Assembly (NCBI GenBank): GCA_013824615.1
Contig: PNOC01000038.1
Span: forward strand, 1 to 35,791
Direction of reading: 5' to 3'
Origin: Thermodesulfovibrio sp.
Lineage (GTDB): Bacteria; Nitrospirota; Thermodesulfovibrionia; Thermodesulfovibrionales; UBA6898
Length of the DNA stretch: 35,791 bases
Shown here: positions 8,391 to 15,379 of the stretch, piece by piece
Layout: every line of letters begins with the position of its first letter
Position numbering within the stretch: position 1 is the first letter of the stretch
Position numbers and translations under genes: made by a program
Notes under the pieces: model-generated
Databases searched by the model: none
Seen by the model: only the letters and a program-made list of their open reading frames with translations
What the model was told of the DNA's origin: nothing

Positions 8391-9515
8391 TTACTGTTCC
8401 CTCCCCATGACCTCGCCCAGGGAGACAAGAAAACTCCCGACCAGTTCAGGGTTGAAATCCTTGCCTGCGCCTTCCTGCAGCATCTTTGCAATCAGGGGAA
8501 CCTCCAGTGTTTTGCGGTAGGGCCTCTCGGTGCGAAGGGCATCAAAGAAGTCGGCAATGGCAACGATTTGGCTGACTATATGCTGTTTTTTCCCGATCCT
8601 TTTTGTATCGGGATACCCGCTTCCGTTGAATTTCATATGGTGCTCAAAAGCCACGATTGCGGCCAGAGGAGAGGCAGCTGAAAGTTTTGCAAGATACATC
8701 GCTCCATAGACGGGATGCTTCTTCATATCGTCCCATTCGCCTGCATCAAGCTTTCCCGGCTTGTCCAATATAGTGTTTGTTACAAATATCTTGCCCACAT
8801 CATGGAGCAGGCCGGCCAGACCGATGTCCCTGAGCGCCTCTCCGGTGAACCCAAGCACCTCGGCCTGGAATATGCTCAGGACGGAGACGTTCGTCGCGTG
8901 GACATAGGTATATTCATTATGTGACTTAACCGGACTCACGATCCTCAGGACATTCAATTCTTTTTTCAGTACCGCAAGAAAATCGACAACTGCGTCTTCA
9001 AGCCCGATCATGTCAAGCTGTCTGAACCTGGACACGCCGTGCAGCGTTTCCCTGACTTTCGAGATCCCGTCATCGAGCAGTGAGGCTGGGGTCGCATCTG
9101 CTCCCCTCAACCGCACCTCCACAATCCCGACTGATACATGCGCCGTTGAAGCCACCTTTTCCCGGGAGGCCATCCCGATAATAAAACCGGTCATCTCTTC
9201 CAGGTCCGGCGCTTTTTTAAATACAACCTTATCTATTTTCTTCTTCCTGAACCGTTTGATGAAATTTGCGATATGAAGACCTTTTTCCACAAAAGGCACG
9301 TCGTTGACAATAAAACTCTCACCGACGAGGGTGAAATTCAGGCTATCCTCTGCATAAAGCTCATCAGCCAGTGCAAGCATCTTGCCGGCAAACTCCGCGA
9401 CCACCGGATGTTTTTCCGAATAGAGACTGCAGCTGGATACCGCAGTCATCACGTGCGATATGAATTGAGATATCTTCTCTTGGGGAGTGTGAGATGAATC
9501 AGGCTGAAGTTCCAT
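8391..9515 (-). CDS. HD-GYP domain phosphodiesterase-like protein
   Basis: A 374-residue cytosolic protein. The C-terminal half is an HD-GYP domain, the family that hydrolyses cyclic di-GMP. Metal ligands and signature are intact: His206 (YVHATNVS), His238-Asp239 (GLLHDVGK), His267 (HPVYG), His292-His293, the GYP triplet in GSGYP (300-302), and Asp322 (ADFFDALRTERPYR). The N-terminal 120 residues form a separate module, also present in the adjacent HEAT-repeat protein (see findings). I prefer the ATG at 9515, which has GAAGGA seven bases before it, over the ATG at 9551, which has no ribosome site. The start then overlaps the end of the HEAT gene by 17 bases, so the two are coupled. It probably turns over c-di-GMP in response to something sensed by the shared module. 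Confidence 0.88.
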   Translation of the reverse strand: MELQPDSSHTPQEKISQFISHVMTAVSSCSLYSEKHPVVAEFAGKMLALADELYAEDSLNFTLVGESFIVNDVPFVEKGLHIANFIKRFRKKKIDKVVFKKAPDLEEMTGFIIGMASREKVASTAHVSVGIVEVRLRGADATPASLLDDGISKVRETLHGVSRFRQLDMIGLEDAVVDFLAVLKKELNVLRIVSPVKSHNEYTYVHATNVSVLSIFQAEVLGFTGEALRDIGLAGLLHDVGKIFVTNTILDKPGKLDAGEWDDMKKHPVYGAMYLAKLSAASPLAAIVAFEHHMKFNGSGYPDTKRIGKKQHIVSQIVAIADFFDALRTERPYRKTLEVPLIAKMLQEGAGKDFNPELVGSFLVSLGEVMGREQ

Positions 9516-11649
9516 GCAGGAGTCCTTCACAGATTTTTCTGATCTGCTCATTTTTTGACTGCAATCCCAATTTAAGCAACGCTGTTGCTGACCCGGCTGG
9601 ATAATGCTGGAGACTCCGGAACATCTCCTGCTTCAGCGCCTCACTCCCCGAGCGGTTGAAGAGAGAGGTCGTCCGCACTATAGCTTCAAGGGTCTTTAAT
9701 GCCGTCGGATCACCAATTTCCCCCAGCGCTCTGACAAGGAGAATCTTCAACTCGATATCCCCGCCAAAAAACCGCTGGCGCGCAAGCATCTTCAGAAGCG
9801 TCGGCACAACAATACCGAAGCGGTACATTCCGGAAAATCTGACAACCTGTTTCCGCATCTCGGCATCATCTCCCTCCAGGAACTGCTTTACAAACAATAT
9901 AGCATCAAGGGTCCTGTAATGAATCAGGGTCCTGATGGCTTCGAGAGAGATCTTTTTGTTCTTGTGTCTGGCAAAGCGTCTCACCTGGTCCAGATCCTTT
10001 GCGCTCCCCGCTTCCCTGAGGAGATAGAGCATGTTCCGCACAACATACCAGCGGCTGTCCCCGAGCCGGACCACAACGCTCGGAATAATATCACTGCCGA
10101 GACTGGCCAATATCTGCAGGAGGAAGCGCCTGATTGATGCGTCTTCCGCCTCGGTAAGGACGTTCAGAAGGGGGTCGGTCAAATGCCTTCGCTGGACTTT
10201 AACAAGCCGCTGAGCGCCCTCCCGGTCATACCTTCCCCATACTTTTAAGGATTCCACAAAAGGGTCGATAAACAGCCTGGAGTGGAAATAATAATCCAGC
10301 ACGCCGAGTGCTTCCTCCCTGAATCTGCCGGAGAGGCTGTGGGAGTATATCGTGTTGTAGATATCCGAGATTTCGAAAAATCTGCCTGTTCCAAGCATAT
10401 CATTAACGCTTTCCGTAATCCTGGTGAGCAGGCTGAGGTAGTCCTCACGCGTTGCAACTTCGGCCTCGAGCATTTCAATCATCAGGTCCGCGTATCTCTT
10501 AAACAGGACGCGTTCGGTGCAGGTCTGCAGTATAACGGCTTCCGGCCGGGCTGCTTTATTGAAATCACCCTTCAGCATCTTTTCCAGATCACCCTTATAC
10601 TCCTCAGAAACAAAGGTCCGGGAATTGTCCTCTTTCAGCAGCCGGATTACCTCTGTATCGATCTCGATGTCGTCAACCCGTGAACGGTCTTCGGACAAAT
10701 CCTCGAAAACCGGTTCCTTCAGGGCGGCCGTACTGAGCTTATCAATAATATTCCTGAGACTGTCGGGGATCAGAGATGTGTTCTCGTTGAAAATCCCCAT
10801 CAGCTTTTCGACATCTCCGGCAGACAGGCTTGAAACAAGGTGATCGATGTCCCCGACGTCAAGGAGCTGGTTATTGAAGGCCCGCTTCAAAAACTGCTGT
10901 TTGATCTCAGGGCTGAGGCCCTCGACCAGTTGAAGGAATCTTCCGAACAGCTCTGTCTTCACCCCTTTATATTCCTTGCGCTTCAGGTACGTCGTGATAA
11001 CCTTGTCGTACGTGACACCGGCAGACGGGGTTCCCGCTGCCTGCTGGTTCAGAAATGCGGAAAACTCATCAGGAGGAATGTACAACGCAATGCCTTCGGC
11101 ATCGGAATCGGCAAGATTCCCCTCCAGCAGGGCCTTGATATAATTCCCCCAGATATCCAGGTCGATATCCCCCTGCCGCTCGCCGCCCTCGGTGAACTTG
11201 AGCCTGGATATATCTATCGGGACAAGCTTTATGTGCCTGAGGTCCTTCTCTTCGGCAACCTTCAGCACCGCCTGTCCGATTACTTCGTCCCCGGTTATAA
11301 GAAGTTCATGGAACCCGATAAGCTCTTCAATCTCCAACCCCGAGGTAAAAATAAGGGCGACAATGCCCTTTCTGTAGAGGCTGAGTGCAAACTCCCTGAA
11401 TACAGGGTTTTTCTTGTCGAGAAGGTAATCATCAATCATGAGCACATCTTTTGCAATCCCCAGAGTAATCGTACTTCTTATCTCGAAAAGTCTCTGCATA
11501 AACCCGAAGGCCCGTTGGATCGATTCGCCGACAATCGGATGATCCCGGGGATACAGACTGACACTCCGCCGCGAAATATTCAGTTCTATAACCGCATCGG
11601 TCAGCAGCTTGGCGTCAATTGAAAATTTTTCTGTTTTTTCGTCGGTCAT
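9499..11649 (-). CDS. HEAT-repeat protein sharing an N-terminal module with the HD-GYP protein
   Basis: A 716-residue soluble protein with no signal peptide. The first 120 residues (VSLYPRDHPIV, then TLGIAKDVLMIDD, then LEIEELIGFHELL) match the N-terminus of the downstream HD-GYP protein position for position. The middle is helical and charged. From about residue 500 on, helical repeats of the HEAT type are visible (for example SIRRFLLQILASLGSDIIPS, ISLEAIRTLIHYRTLDAILF and LLVRALGEIGDPTALKTLEA), which usually form a protein-binding solenoid. Its role is unknown; the coupling to an HD-GYP gene suggests a scaffold or adaptor in c-di-GMP signalling. No clear Shine-Dalgarno site precedes the ATG at 11649. 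No enzyme motif was seen. Confidence 0.8.
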   Translation of the reverse strand: MTDEKTEKFSIDAKLLTDAVIELNISRRSVSLYPRDHPIVGESIQRAFGFMQRLFEIRSTITLGIAKDVLMIDDYLLDKKNPVFREFALSLYRKGIVALIFTSGLEIEELIGFHELLITGDEVIGQAVLKVAEEKDLRHIKLVPIDISRLKFTEGGERQGDIDLDIWGNYIKALLEGNLADSDAEGIALYIPPDEFSAFLNQQAAGTPSAGVTYDKVITTYLKRKEYKGVKTELFGRFLQLVEGLSPEIKQQFLKRAFNNQLLDVGDIDHLVSSLSAGDVEKLMGIFNENTSLIPDSLRNIIDKLSTAALKEPVFEDLSEDRSRVDDIEIDTEVIRLLKEDNSRTFVSEEYKGDLEKMLKGDFNKAARPEAVILQTCTERVLFKRYADLMIEMLEAEVATREDYLSLLTRITESVNDMLGTGRFFEISDIYNTIYSHSLSGRFREEALGVLDYYFHSRLFIDPFVESLKVWGRYDREGAQRLVKVQRRHLTDPLLNVLTEAEDASIRRFLLQILASLGSDIIPSVVVRLGDSRWYVVRNMLYLLREAGSAKDLDQVRRFARHKNKKISLEAIRTLIHYRTLDAILFVKQFLEGDDAEMRKQVVRFSGMYRFGIVVPTLLKMLARQRFFGGDIELKILLVRALGEIGDPTALKTLEAIVRTTSLFNRSGSEALKQEMFRSLQHYPAGSATALLKLGLQSKNEQIRKICEGLLHGTSA

Positions 11650-11714
11650 AGTCTATCGTTACTATCCATGATTTATCCCTTTTCAAATGATACGTTATGC
11701 CGGACAAAAACTCA

Positions 11715-11734
11715 ACACAGCGGCACACAGCGGC
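11715..11734 (+). repeat. tandem 10-bp repeat upstream of lgt
   Basis: ACACAGCGGC occurs twice head to tail, ending 20 bases before the TATAAT of the lgt promoter. It covers the place where a -35 box would be, so it could be a regulator site. There are only two copies. Confidence 0.5.
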
Positions 11735-11751
11735 ATGGGCAGGGAAAGAGA

Positions 11752-11760
11752 TGTTATAAT
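11752..11760 (+). promoter_or_regulatory. extended -10 promoter of lgt
   Basis: TGTTATAAT (TGn plus a perfect TATAAT at 11755-11760), with no convincing -35 box. A start near 11767 would give an untranslated leader of about 78 bases before the lgt ATG. That leader contains the shortened repeat copy. Confidence 0.65.
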
Positions 11761-11773
11761 GGAAATTAAACAC

Positions 11774-11823
11774 GACGGATTTGGATGAAGCTCTGGAGGC
11801 ATACGGACTTTTTACAAAGCCGC
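11774..11823 (+). repeat. internally deleted copy of the 126-bp repeat, in the lgt leader
   Basis: Compared with the reverse complement of 3674-3799, the left part GACGGATTTG...AAGCTCTGGAGGC matches one end (23 of 27 bases, the last 13 identical). It is followed directly by ATACGGACTTTTTAC and AAGCCG, the other end (one mismatch in about 22). About 75 internal bases are missing, with the junction at a short GC. The two ends are still complementary, so the leader RNA could fold into a hairpin before the lgt ribosome site. Confidence 0.75.
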
Positions 11824-11844
11824 AATATTTCTGAAGGAGAATTC

Positions 11845-12615
11845 ATGTATCCCGTGCTCATAAAAATCGGTCCCCTGACCATTCATACCTATGGCTTCCT
11901 GATTGCGATCGGGTTCCTCGTTGCGCTCTGGCTTGCAGTCAGAGAGGCAAGGAAAAATGATATTTCCCAGGACAAACTCATTGATCTGGCCTTCTACTGC
12001 CTGCTCGCTGCAATAATAGGATCTCGCCTCTTCTTTATTGCTACAAACTGGGGGTATTACCGGGGCCACCCCGTTGATATGCTGAAAATATGGGAGGGAG
12101 GGCTTGTTTTTTACGGGGGCCTCATCTTTGCCGTTCCGACGGCCCTCTGGTTTATCCGGCGGGCAGGACTGCAGCTCTGGAGGACCTTTGATCTCTTTGC
12201 CCCTTCAATCGCCATCGGCCATGCTATCGGCCGGCTGGGCTGCTTCTGCGCGGGCTGTTGCTATGGAAAACCTGCCGAAGGTCTTCCCTGGGCGGTCATA
12301 TTCACCGACCCTCATACCCTGGCCATTCGGGGGGTCCCGTTGCATCCCTCCCAGATCTATGAAGCAGCAGGGGAATTTATAAACTTTCTCCTGCTGATCA
12401 TGCTGAGAAAGCGTCAGACCTTTGAGGGTCAGCTGTTCTGGGTTTATATCATGAATTACGCAGTCATCCGTGCAGTCATTGAACTCTTCAGAGGAGATGA
12501 AGTGCGGGGCTTTATTGTGCGGGGCATATCGATATCGCAGGGTATCAGTTTTCTTCTGTTTGCCTCCGCAGCATTCATGCTGATAAAACTGCAGAAAGAA
12601 GCCCGGAAGCAATAA
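11845..12615 (+). CDS. lgt: prolipoprotein diacylglyceryl transferase
   Basis: A 256-residue inner-membrane enzyme that transfers diacylglycerol from phosphatidylglycerol to the lipobox Cys of prolipoproteins, the first step of lipoprotein maturation. It has about seven hydrophobic segments. The family motifs are HTYGFLIAIGF (His14 region), GGLVFYGGLI, GHAIGRLGCFCAGCCYG (Arg130 being the catalytic-region Arg) and HPSQIYEA. The Asn of the E. coli GRLGNF motif is Cys here, a change common in Lgt proteins outside the Proteobacteria. I chose the ATG at 11845 (MYPVLIKIG) because GAAGGAGAA lies directly upstream. The ATG at 11785 lies inside a repeat and would add 20 residues foreign to the family. 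Confidence 0.96.
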   Translation: MYPVLIKIGPLTIHTYGFLIAIGFLVALWLAVREARKNDISQDKLIDLAFYCLLAAIIGSRLFFIATNWGYYRGHPVDMLKIWEGGLVFYGGLIFAVPTALWFIRRAGLQLWRTFDLFAPSIAIGHAIGRLGCFCAGCCYGKPAEGLPWAVIFTDPHTLAIRGVPLHPSQIYEAAGEFINFLLLIMLRKRQTFEGQLFWVYIMNYAVIRAVIELFRGDEVRGFIVRGISISQGISFLLFASAAFMLIKLQKEARKQ

Positions 12616-12704
12616 CCAGCAGGCGGGAACACGTATTTCGGCAATACCTCTCATAAAAAAGCTGAACTTCAAGGTGCCGTTTACGGTGAATTTGACATTA
12701 TGCG

Positions 12705-12744
12705 CGTATATGATAAGCTTAAGGAATAAGCAGATTCATATACG
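12705..12744 (+). promoter_or_regulatory. perfect 9-bp inverted repeat upstream of the nitroreductase gene (possible operator)
   Basis: CGTATATGA (12705-12713) and TCATATACG (12736-12744) are exact reverse complements separated by 22 bases, with a TAAGCTTA palindrome between. The left arm overlaps a TATGAT that could be a -10 box. A consensus TTGACA lies at 12692-12697, but its spacing to that box is too short. The right arm ends just before the GGGAGG ribosome site. It could be an operator or a leader hairpin. Confidence 0.45.
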
Positions 12745-12768
12745 GCACTTTCGGGAGGTAATTATTTT

Positions 12769-13392
12769 ATGGATGCACTGCAGGCAATCAGGGAACGCCG
12801 GTCGATCAACTTTTTTGACCCGGACAGAACACTGGAGGATGCTACGCTCAGGGAACTGCTGGAGCTTGCAAACCTCTCCCCTTCATCGTTTAATCTGCAG
12901 CCGTGGAGAGTAATCGCCGTACGCACCCCGGAGCGGAAGAAGGTACTGAGAAAATGCGCCTTTGATCAGCCAAAGGTAGAAGAGGCCTCGGCTGTGTTCA
13001 TCATGATTGCCGACCCCCGCGGACTCGAACTGAATATTGACCGGATGCTCGACAGCTGGACTGCCTTGGGATATATGAAGCCGGAGATGCGGCCAACCTA
13101 CGATGGCATGGCGCGGGGCCTGTACGATGCCGAAGACAGTCTGAAGCGGAAGATTTTTGCGGTAAAAAACACCGCCCTTTTTGCAATGAATCTGATGCTG
13201 GGAGCAAAAGCGCTTGGACTCGAGACCCACCCGATGGACGGCTTTGACGAAGCCTGTATCAAAAAAGAATTCGGCATAGCTGATGATAAAATCATACCCA
13301 TGCTGGTTGCTGTCGGCTATCTGAAGCCCGGGATTACGTTGCTGCCACGCGCCTTCAGAAGAGATATCAGTGAATTTGTCACATTTGAATAG
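12769..13392 (+). CDS. nitroreductase family flavoprotein
   Basis: A 207-residue FMN-dependent oxidoreductase. The N-terminus MDALQAIRERRSINFFDP is the typical family opening, with the FMN-phosphate-binding Arg-Arg-Ser. LELANLSPSSFNLQPWRVIAV is the second FMN-binding segment, and GLETHPMDGFD plus LVAVGYLKPG complete the fold. Members reduce nitro groups, quinones or flavins with NAD(P)H; the physiological substrate here is unknown. GGGAGG precedes the ATG by about nine bases. The gene ends 38 bases before superoxide dismutase on the same strand, so the pair probably forms an oxidative-stress or redox operon. Confidence 0.9.
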   Translation: MDALQAIRERRSINFFDPDRTLEDATLRELLELANLSPSSFNLQPWRVIAVRTPERKKVLRKCAFDQPKVEEASAVFIMIADPRGLELNIDRMLDSWTALGYMKPEMRPTYDGMARGLYDAEDSLKRKIFAVKNTALFAMNLMLGAKALGLETHPMDGFDEACIKKEFGIADDKIIPMLVAVGYLKPGITLLPRAFRRDISEFVTFE

Positions 13393-13430
13393 ACAGGACT
13401 ACTATCAATTAATAAAGGAGGAAAAGAATT

Positions 13431-14009
13431 ATGGCGTATGCAGCAAAAGACTACAGCAAACTCATCGGAATGGAGGGGTTCAGTGAAACCCTCCTGAAAA
13501 ATCACTTCACGCTTTACGGCGGGTATGTAACCAATACAAACAAACTGGTTGATATCCTGGCTCAAATGCTCAAGGATGACAAGACAGCAACTCCTGAATA
13601 TGCCGAACTCAAGAGAAGGTTCGGGTGGGAGTTTAACGGGATGAGGCTTCATGAATATTATTTTGAGAACCTCGGCGGAAAAGGTGCTATTAACAAAGAA
13701 GGAAAGCTGGCGAAACAGGTAGCTGAATGCTTCGGAAGTTACGAGACCTGGGAAAAAGATTTCAGGGCCACAGGCGCTATGCGCGGCATCGGCTGGGGTG
13801 TACTCTATCAGGACCCCGCTAACGGTTGCCTGATGAACGTCTGGGTCAATGAACATGATGTTTCCCATCTTGCGGGCTGCAACCCTATTTTGATCATGGA
13901 CGTCTTCGAACATGCCTTCATGATAGACTACGGGCTCAAACGGCCGGATTACATTGCGTCTTTTTTCAAAAATATCGACTGGGCAGCAGTTGAATCACGC
14001 CTGAAGTAA
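13431..14009 (+). CDS. Fe/Mn superoxide dismutase, Aquifex-like
   Basis: A 192-residue enzyme that dismutates superoxide. The four metal ligands can be placed at His25 (KNHFTLYGGY), His74 (MRLHEYYFENLG), Asp157 and His161 (DVFEHAFMIDYGLKRPDY). The second ligand sits in RLHEYYFENL and not in the usual HNHxFYWN, and the C-terminus has YIASFFKNIDW. Both features match, from memory, the Aquifex type of superoxide dismutase. Metal choice between Fe and Mn cannot be read safely. A strong AAAGGAGG precedes the ATG. There is no signal peptide, so it acts in the cytoplasm. It follows the nitroreductase gene and ends at a strong bidirectional terminator. Confidence 0.93.
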   Translation: MAYAAKDYSKLIGMEGFSETLLKNHFTLYGGYVTNTNKLVDILAQMLKDDKTATPEYAELKRRFGWEFNGMRLHEYYFENLGGKGAINKEGKLAKQVAECFGSYETWEKDFRATGAMRGIGWGVLYQDPANGCLMNVWVNEHDVSHLAGCNPILIMDVFEHAFMIDYGLKRPDYIASFFKNIDWAAVESRLK

Positions 14010-14021
14010 TCTGCAGACCAT

Positions 14022-14066
14022 AGAAATAGAAAGAGGGGGTCATAAAGACCCCCTCTTTCTATTTCT
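14022..14066. terminator. bidirectional terminator between superoxide dismutase and the peptide gene
   Basis: A perfect 20-bp inverted repeat (AGAAATAGAAAGAGGGGGTC and its complement) with a five-base ATAAA loop. The arms are A-rich on one side and T-rich on the other, so it works for both converging transcripts: superoxide dismutase on the plus strand and the small peptide on the minus strand. Confidence 0.92.
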
Positions 14067-14079
14067 GACAACTAATCAA

Positions 14080-14142
14080 TCAGCAAGAACTCTTGCACTT
14101 GCAGGTCATCGCAACCTTTCTAGAAACTTTCGTTATCTTCAT
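14080..14142 (-). CDS. 20-residue Cys-rich peptide, probable precursor modified by the adjacent radical SAM enzyme
   Basis: The minus strand encodes MKITKVSRKVAMTCKCKSSC and then TGA. An AAAGGTGG site lies eight bases before the ATG. The peptide is strongly basic with three Cys in its last seven residues (CKCKSSC), a leader-plus-core look. It lies just downstream of a radical SAM/SPASM gene and just upstream of the bidirectional terminator. It has its own extended -10 promoter inside the end of the maturase gene, so it could be made in excess over the enzyme. The layout is like that of very short peptides beside SPASM maturases in Geobacter (I recall the name geopeptide, but cannot verify a match). 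The transcript leader (about 14143-14199) also holds two tiny overlapping frames of 10 and 13 codons and a small GGGC/GCCC hairpin. Its function is unknown. Confidence 0.65.
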   Translation of the reverse strand: MKITKVSRKVAMTCKCKSSC

Positions 14143-14201
14143 CCGTTGCACCACCTTTCATAGGGAAATCAGGGCTTCGTGCCCTTTCATGCTTTATATA
14201 G

Positions 14202-15335
14202 TTAAATTATACCATAAAAATGACACTTGTATAAGTCTTTGCTGAGTGGCCCACCCGCCTGCTCTGCCCGGAACCTGCAGCCGCCCCTGCAGACGTCCAG
14301 ATAGTCACAGTCGCAGGCCAGGGCAGAAAGTTTCACCGGCACGACCCTCTGCCAGCACTCCCGCAGCCCCTCCTCAATATGCCCTACGGCACGATCTGCA
14401 TAAAAAGTGCATTTTGATGCCCTTCCATCGGCTGACACCGACATAAGATGAAGACCGCAGCCGAAACCGGACGCGCTGCTGTGGATTCCGCCCCCGAACC
14501 CGTACCGGAGATAACTACCCCCGTCTTCGGGCATGACCTGTAACAGGCTGTTCTCCTCCATCCTGCCAGCCGGGCAGGGAATATCCACGGTCCAGTCCTT
14601 GATACCCAGCCCCCTGAAAAGATGGTCCATCTCGTCAAAATCTGCAAGATTTCCGGTATGAACCATCGTAGAGACAGAGACATCAATCCCCTTATCAGCG
14701 CAGAGCCGGACTGCGGCCATAGCTTTAGAAAAGGTTCCCTGTCCGCGCAGTAAGTCATGCGCTGCCTGCAGGCCATCAATACTGACCTGGATTTCGTGTA
14801 CGTTAAGTCCTGCCAGGCTTTTCTTCGAAACAAGGAGTCCATTGGTGAAAAGAACCTTGCGGAGAGAAAACTCGGGAAGAAGGGCATTGATTGCGTCAAA
14901 GCTGCCATGCAGGAGAGGTTCTCCCCCGGTAATGAGGACCCTTAATCCCTGCATCTGCTCAAATTCTCTGAGGATGTCCGTGATACTGGCCACAGAGAGT
15001 TCGTGAAACTCTGCGCATTCTCCAATATAACAGTGTCTGCATTTGAGGTTGCACCGATCGGTTATCTGGAGTTCCAGATAACGAAGCGAGGGAACCGGGG
15101 AGCTTACGACCGGGGGCCTTTTCCCAGCAGAACGCTCATCAGACAGGAGGTCTTCTTCGAGGCAAAAGCCCAGAAAATCCAGGCTATCGACCCTGCAGCC
15201 CTCTTCCCCGGCAGACGATTTCAGAAGAGCAAAGGCTTCGTCATCGAGTTCATAAAGTTCATCTTTTTTCAGATGATAGACTGCAGGCGTTTCGAGCCAT
15301 TTCAGGCAGGCGTCTCTTTTCAGAAAATACCGCAT
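14202..15335 (-). CDS. radical SAM/SPASM peptide maturase
   Basis: A 377-residue protein. Residues 1-70 (YFLKRDACLKWLETPAVYHL, then LDDEAFALL) look like a PqqD-type peptide-recognition domain fused in front. The radical SAM cluster is Cys95, Cys99 and Cys102 (ITDRCNLKCRHCY), with the GGEP motif in VLITGGEPLLHG. The C-terminal SPASM region has Cys293, Cys309, Cys327, Cys341, Cys343, Cys349, Cys353 and Cys371, enough for two auxiliary [4Fe-4S] clusters. The usual CxxC is shortened to CDC (341-343). Such enzymes modify ribosomal peptides, for example by forming thioether or C-C links. The natural substrate candidate is the 20-residue peptide encoded immediately downstream. A TATAAT ends six bases before the ATG with no ribosome site, so the mRNA is probably leaderless. 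Confidence 0.88.
   Translation of the reverse strand: MRYFLKRDACLKWLETPAVYHLKKDELYELDDEAFALLKSSAGEEGCRVDSLDFLGFCLEEDLLSDERSAGKRPPVVSSPVPSLRYLELQITDRCNLKCRHCYIGECAEFHELSVASITDILREFEQMQGLRVLITGGEPLLHGSFDAINALLPEFSLRKVLFTNGLLVSKKSLAGLNVHEIQVSIDGLQAAHDLLRGQGTFSKAMAAVRLCADKGIDVSVSTMVHTGNLADFDEMDHLFRGLGIKDWTVDIPCPAGRMEENSLLQVMPEDGGSYLRYGFGGGIHSSASGFGCGLHLMSVSADGRASKCTFYADRAVGHIEEGLRECWQRVVPVKLSALACDCDYLDVCRGGCRFRAEQAGGPLSKDLYKCHFYGII
14206..14214 (-). promoter_or_regulatory. extended -10 promoter of the small peptide gene
   Basis: On the minus strand TGGTATAAT (14214-14206) is a perfect extended -10 box. It lies within the last codons of the radical SAM gene (the GGT ATA ATT before its TAA). A start near 14199 gives a leader of about 57 bases before the peptide ATG, which fits the ordinary ribosome site there. 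Confidence 0.7.
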
Positions 15336-15341
15336 GGATTT

Positions 15342-15372
15342 ATTATACAGCAGCCGGAATTTCTGGTAATAT
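15342..15372. promoter_or_regulatory. back-to-back leaderless promoters of the maturase and the Cys-rich/cupin gene
   Basis: Only 44 bases separate the two divergent ATGs (15335 minus, 15380 plus). On the minus strand TATAAT (15347-15342) ends six bases before the maturase ATG. On the plus strand TGGTAATAT (15364-15372) ends seven bases before the cupin-protein ATG. Neither start has a Shine-Dalgarno sequence. The promoters share the same 31 bases, so RNA polymerase may not serve both at once. Confidence 0.6.
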
Positions 15373-15379
15373 CATAGGT

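Noticed and set aside
10840-11622. A 260-codon open frame on the plus strand opposite the HEAT-repeat gene
   Set aside because: The minus-strand product carries the module shared with the HD-GYP protein and HEAT repeats. The antisense frame has no ribosome site and an unlikely composition.
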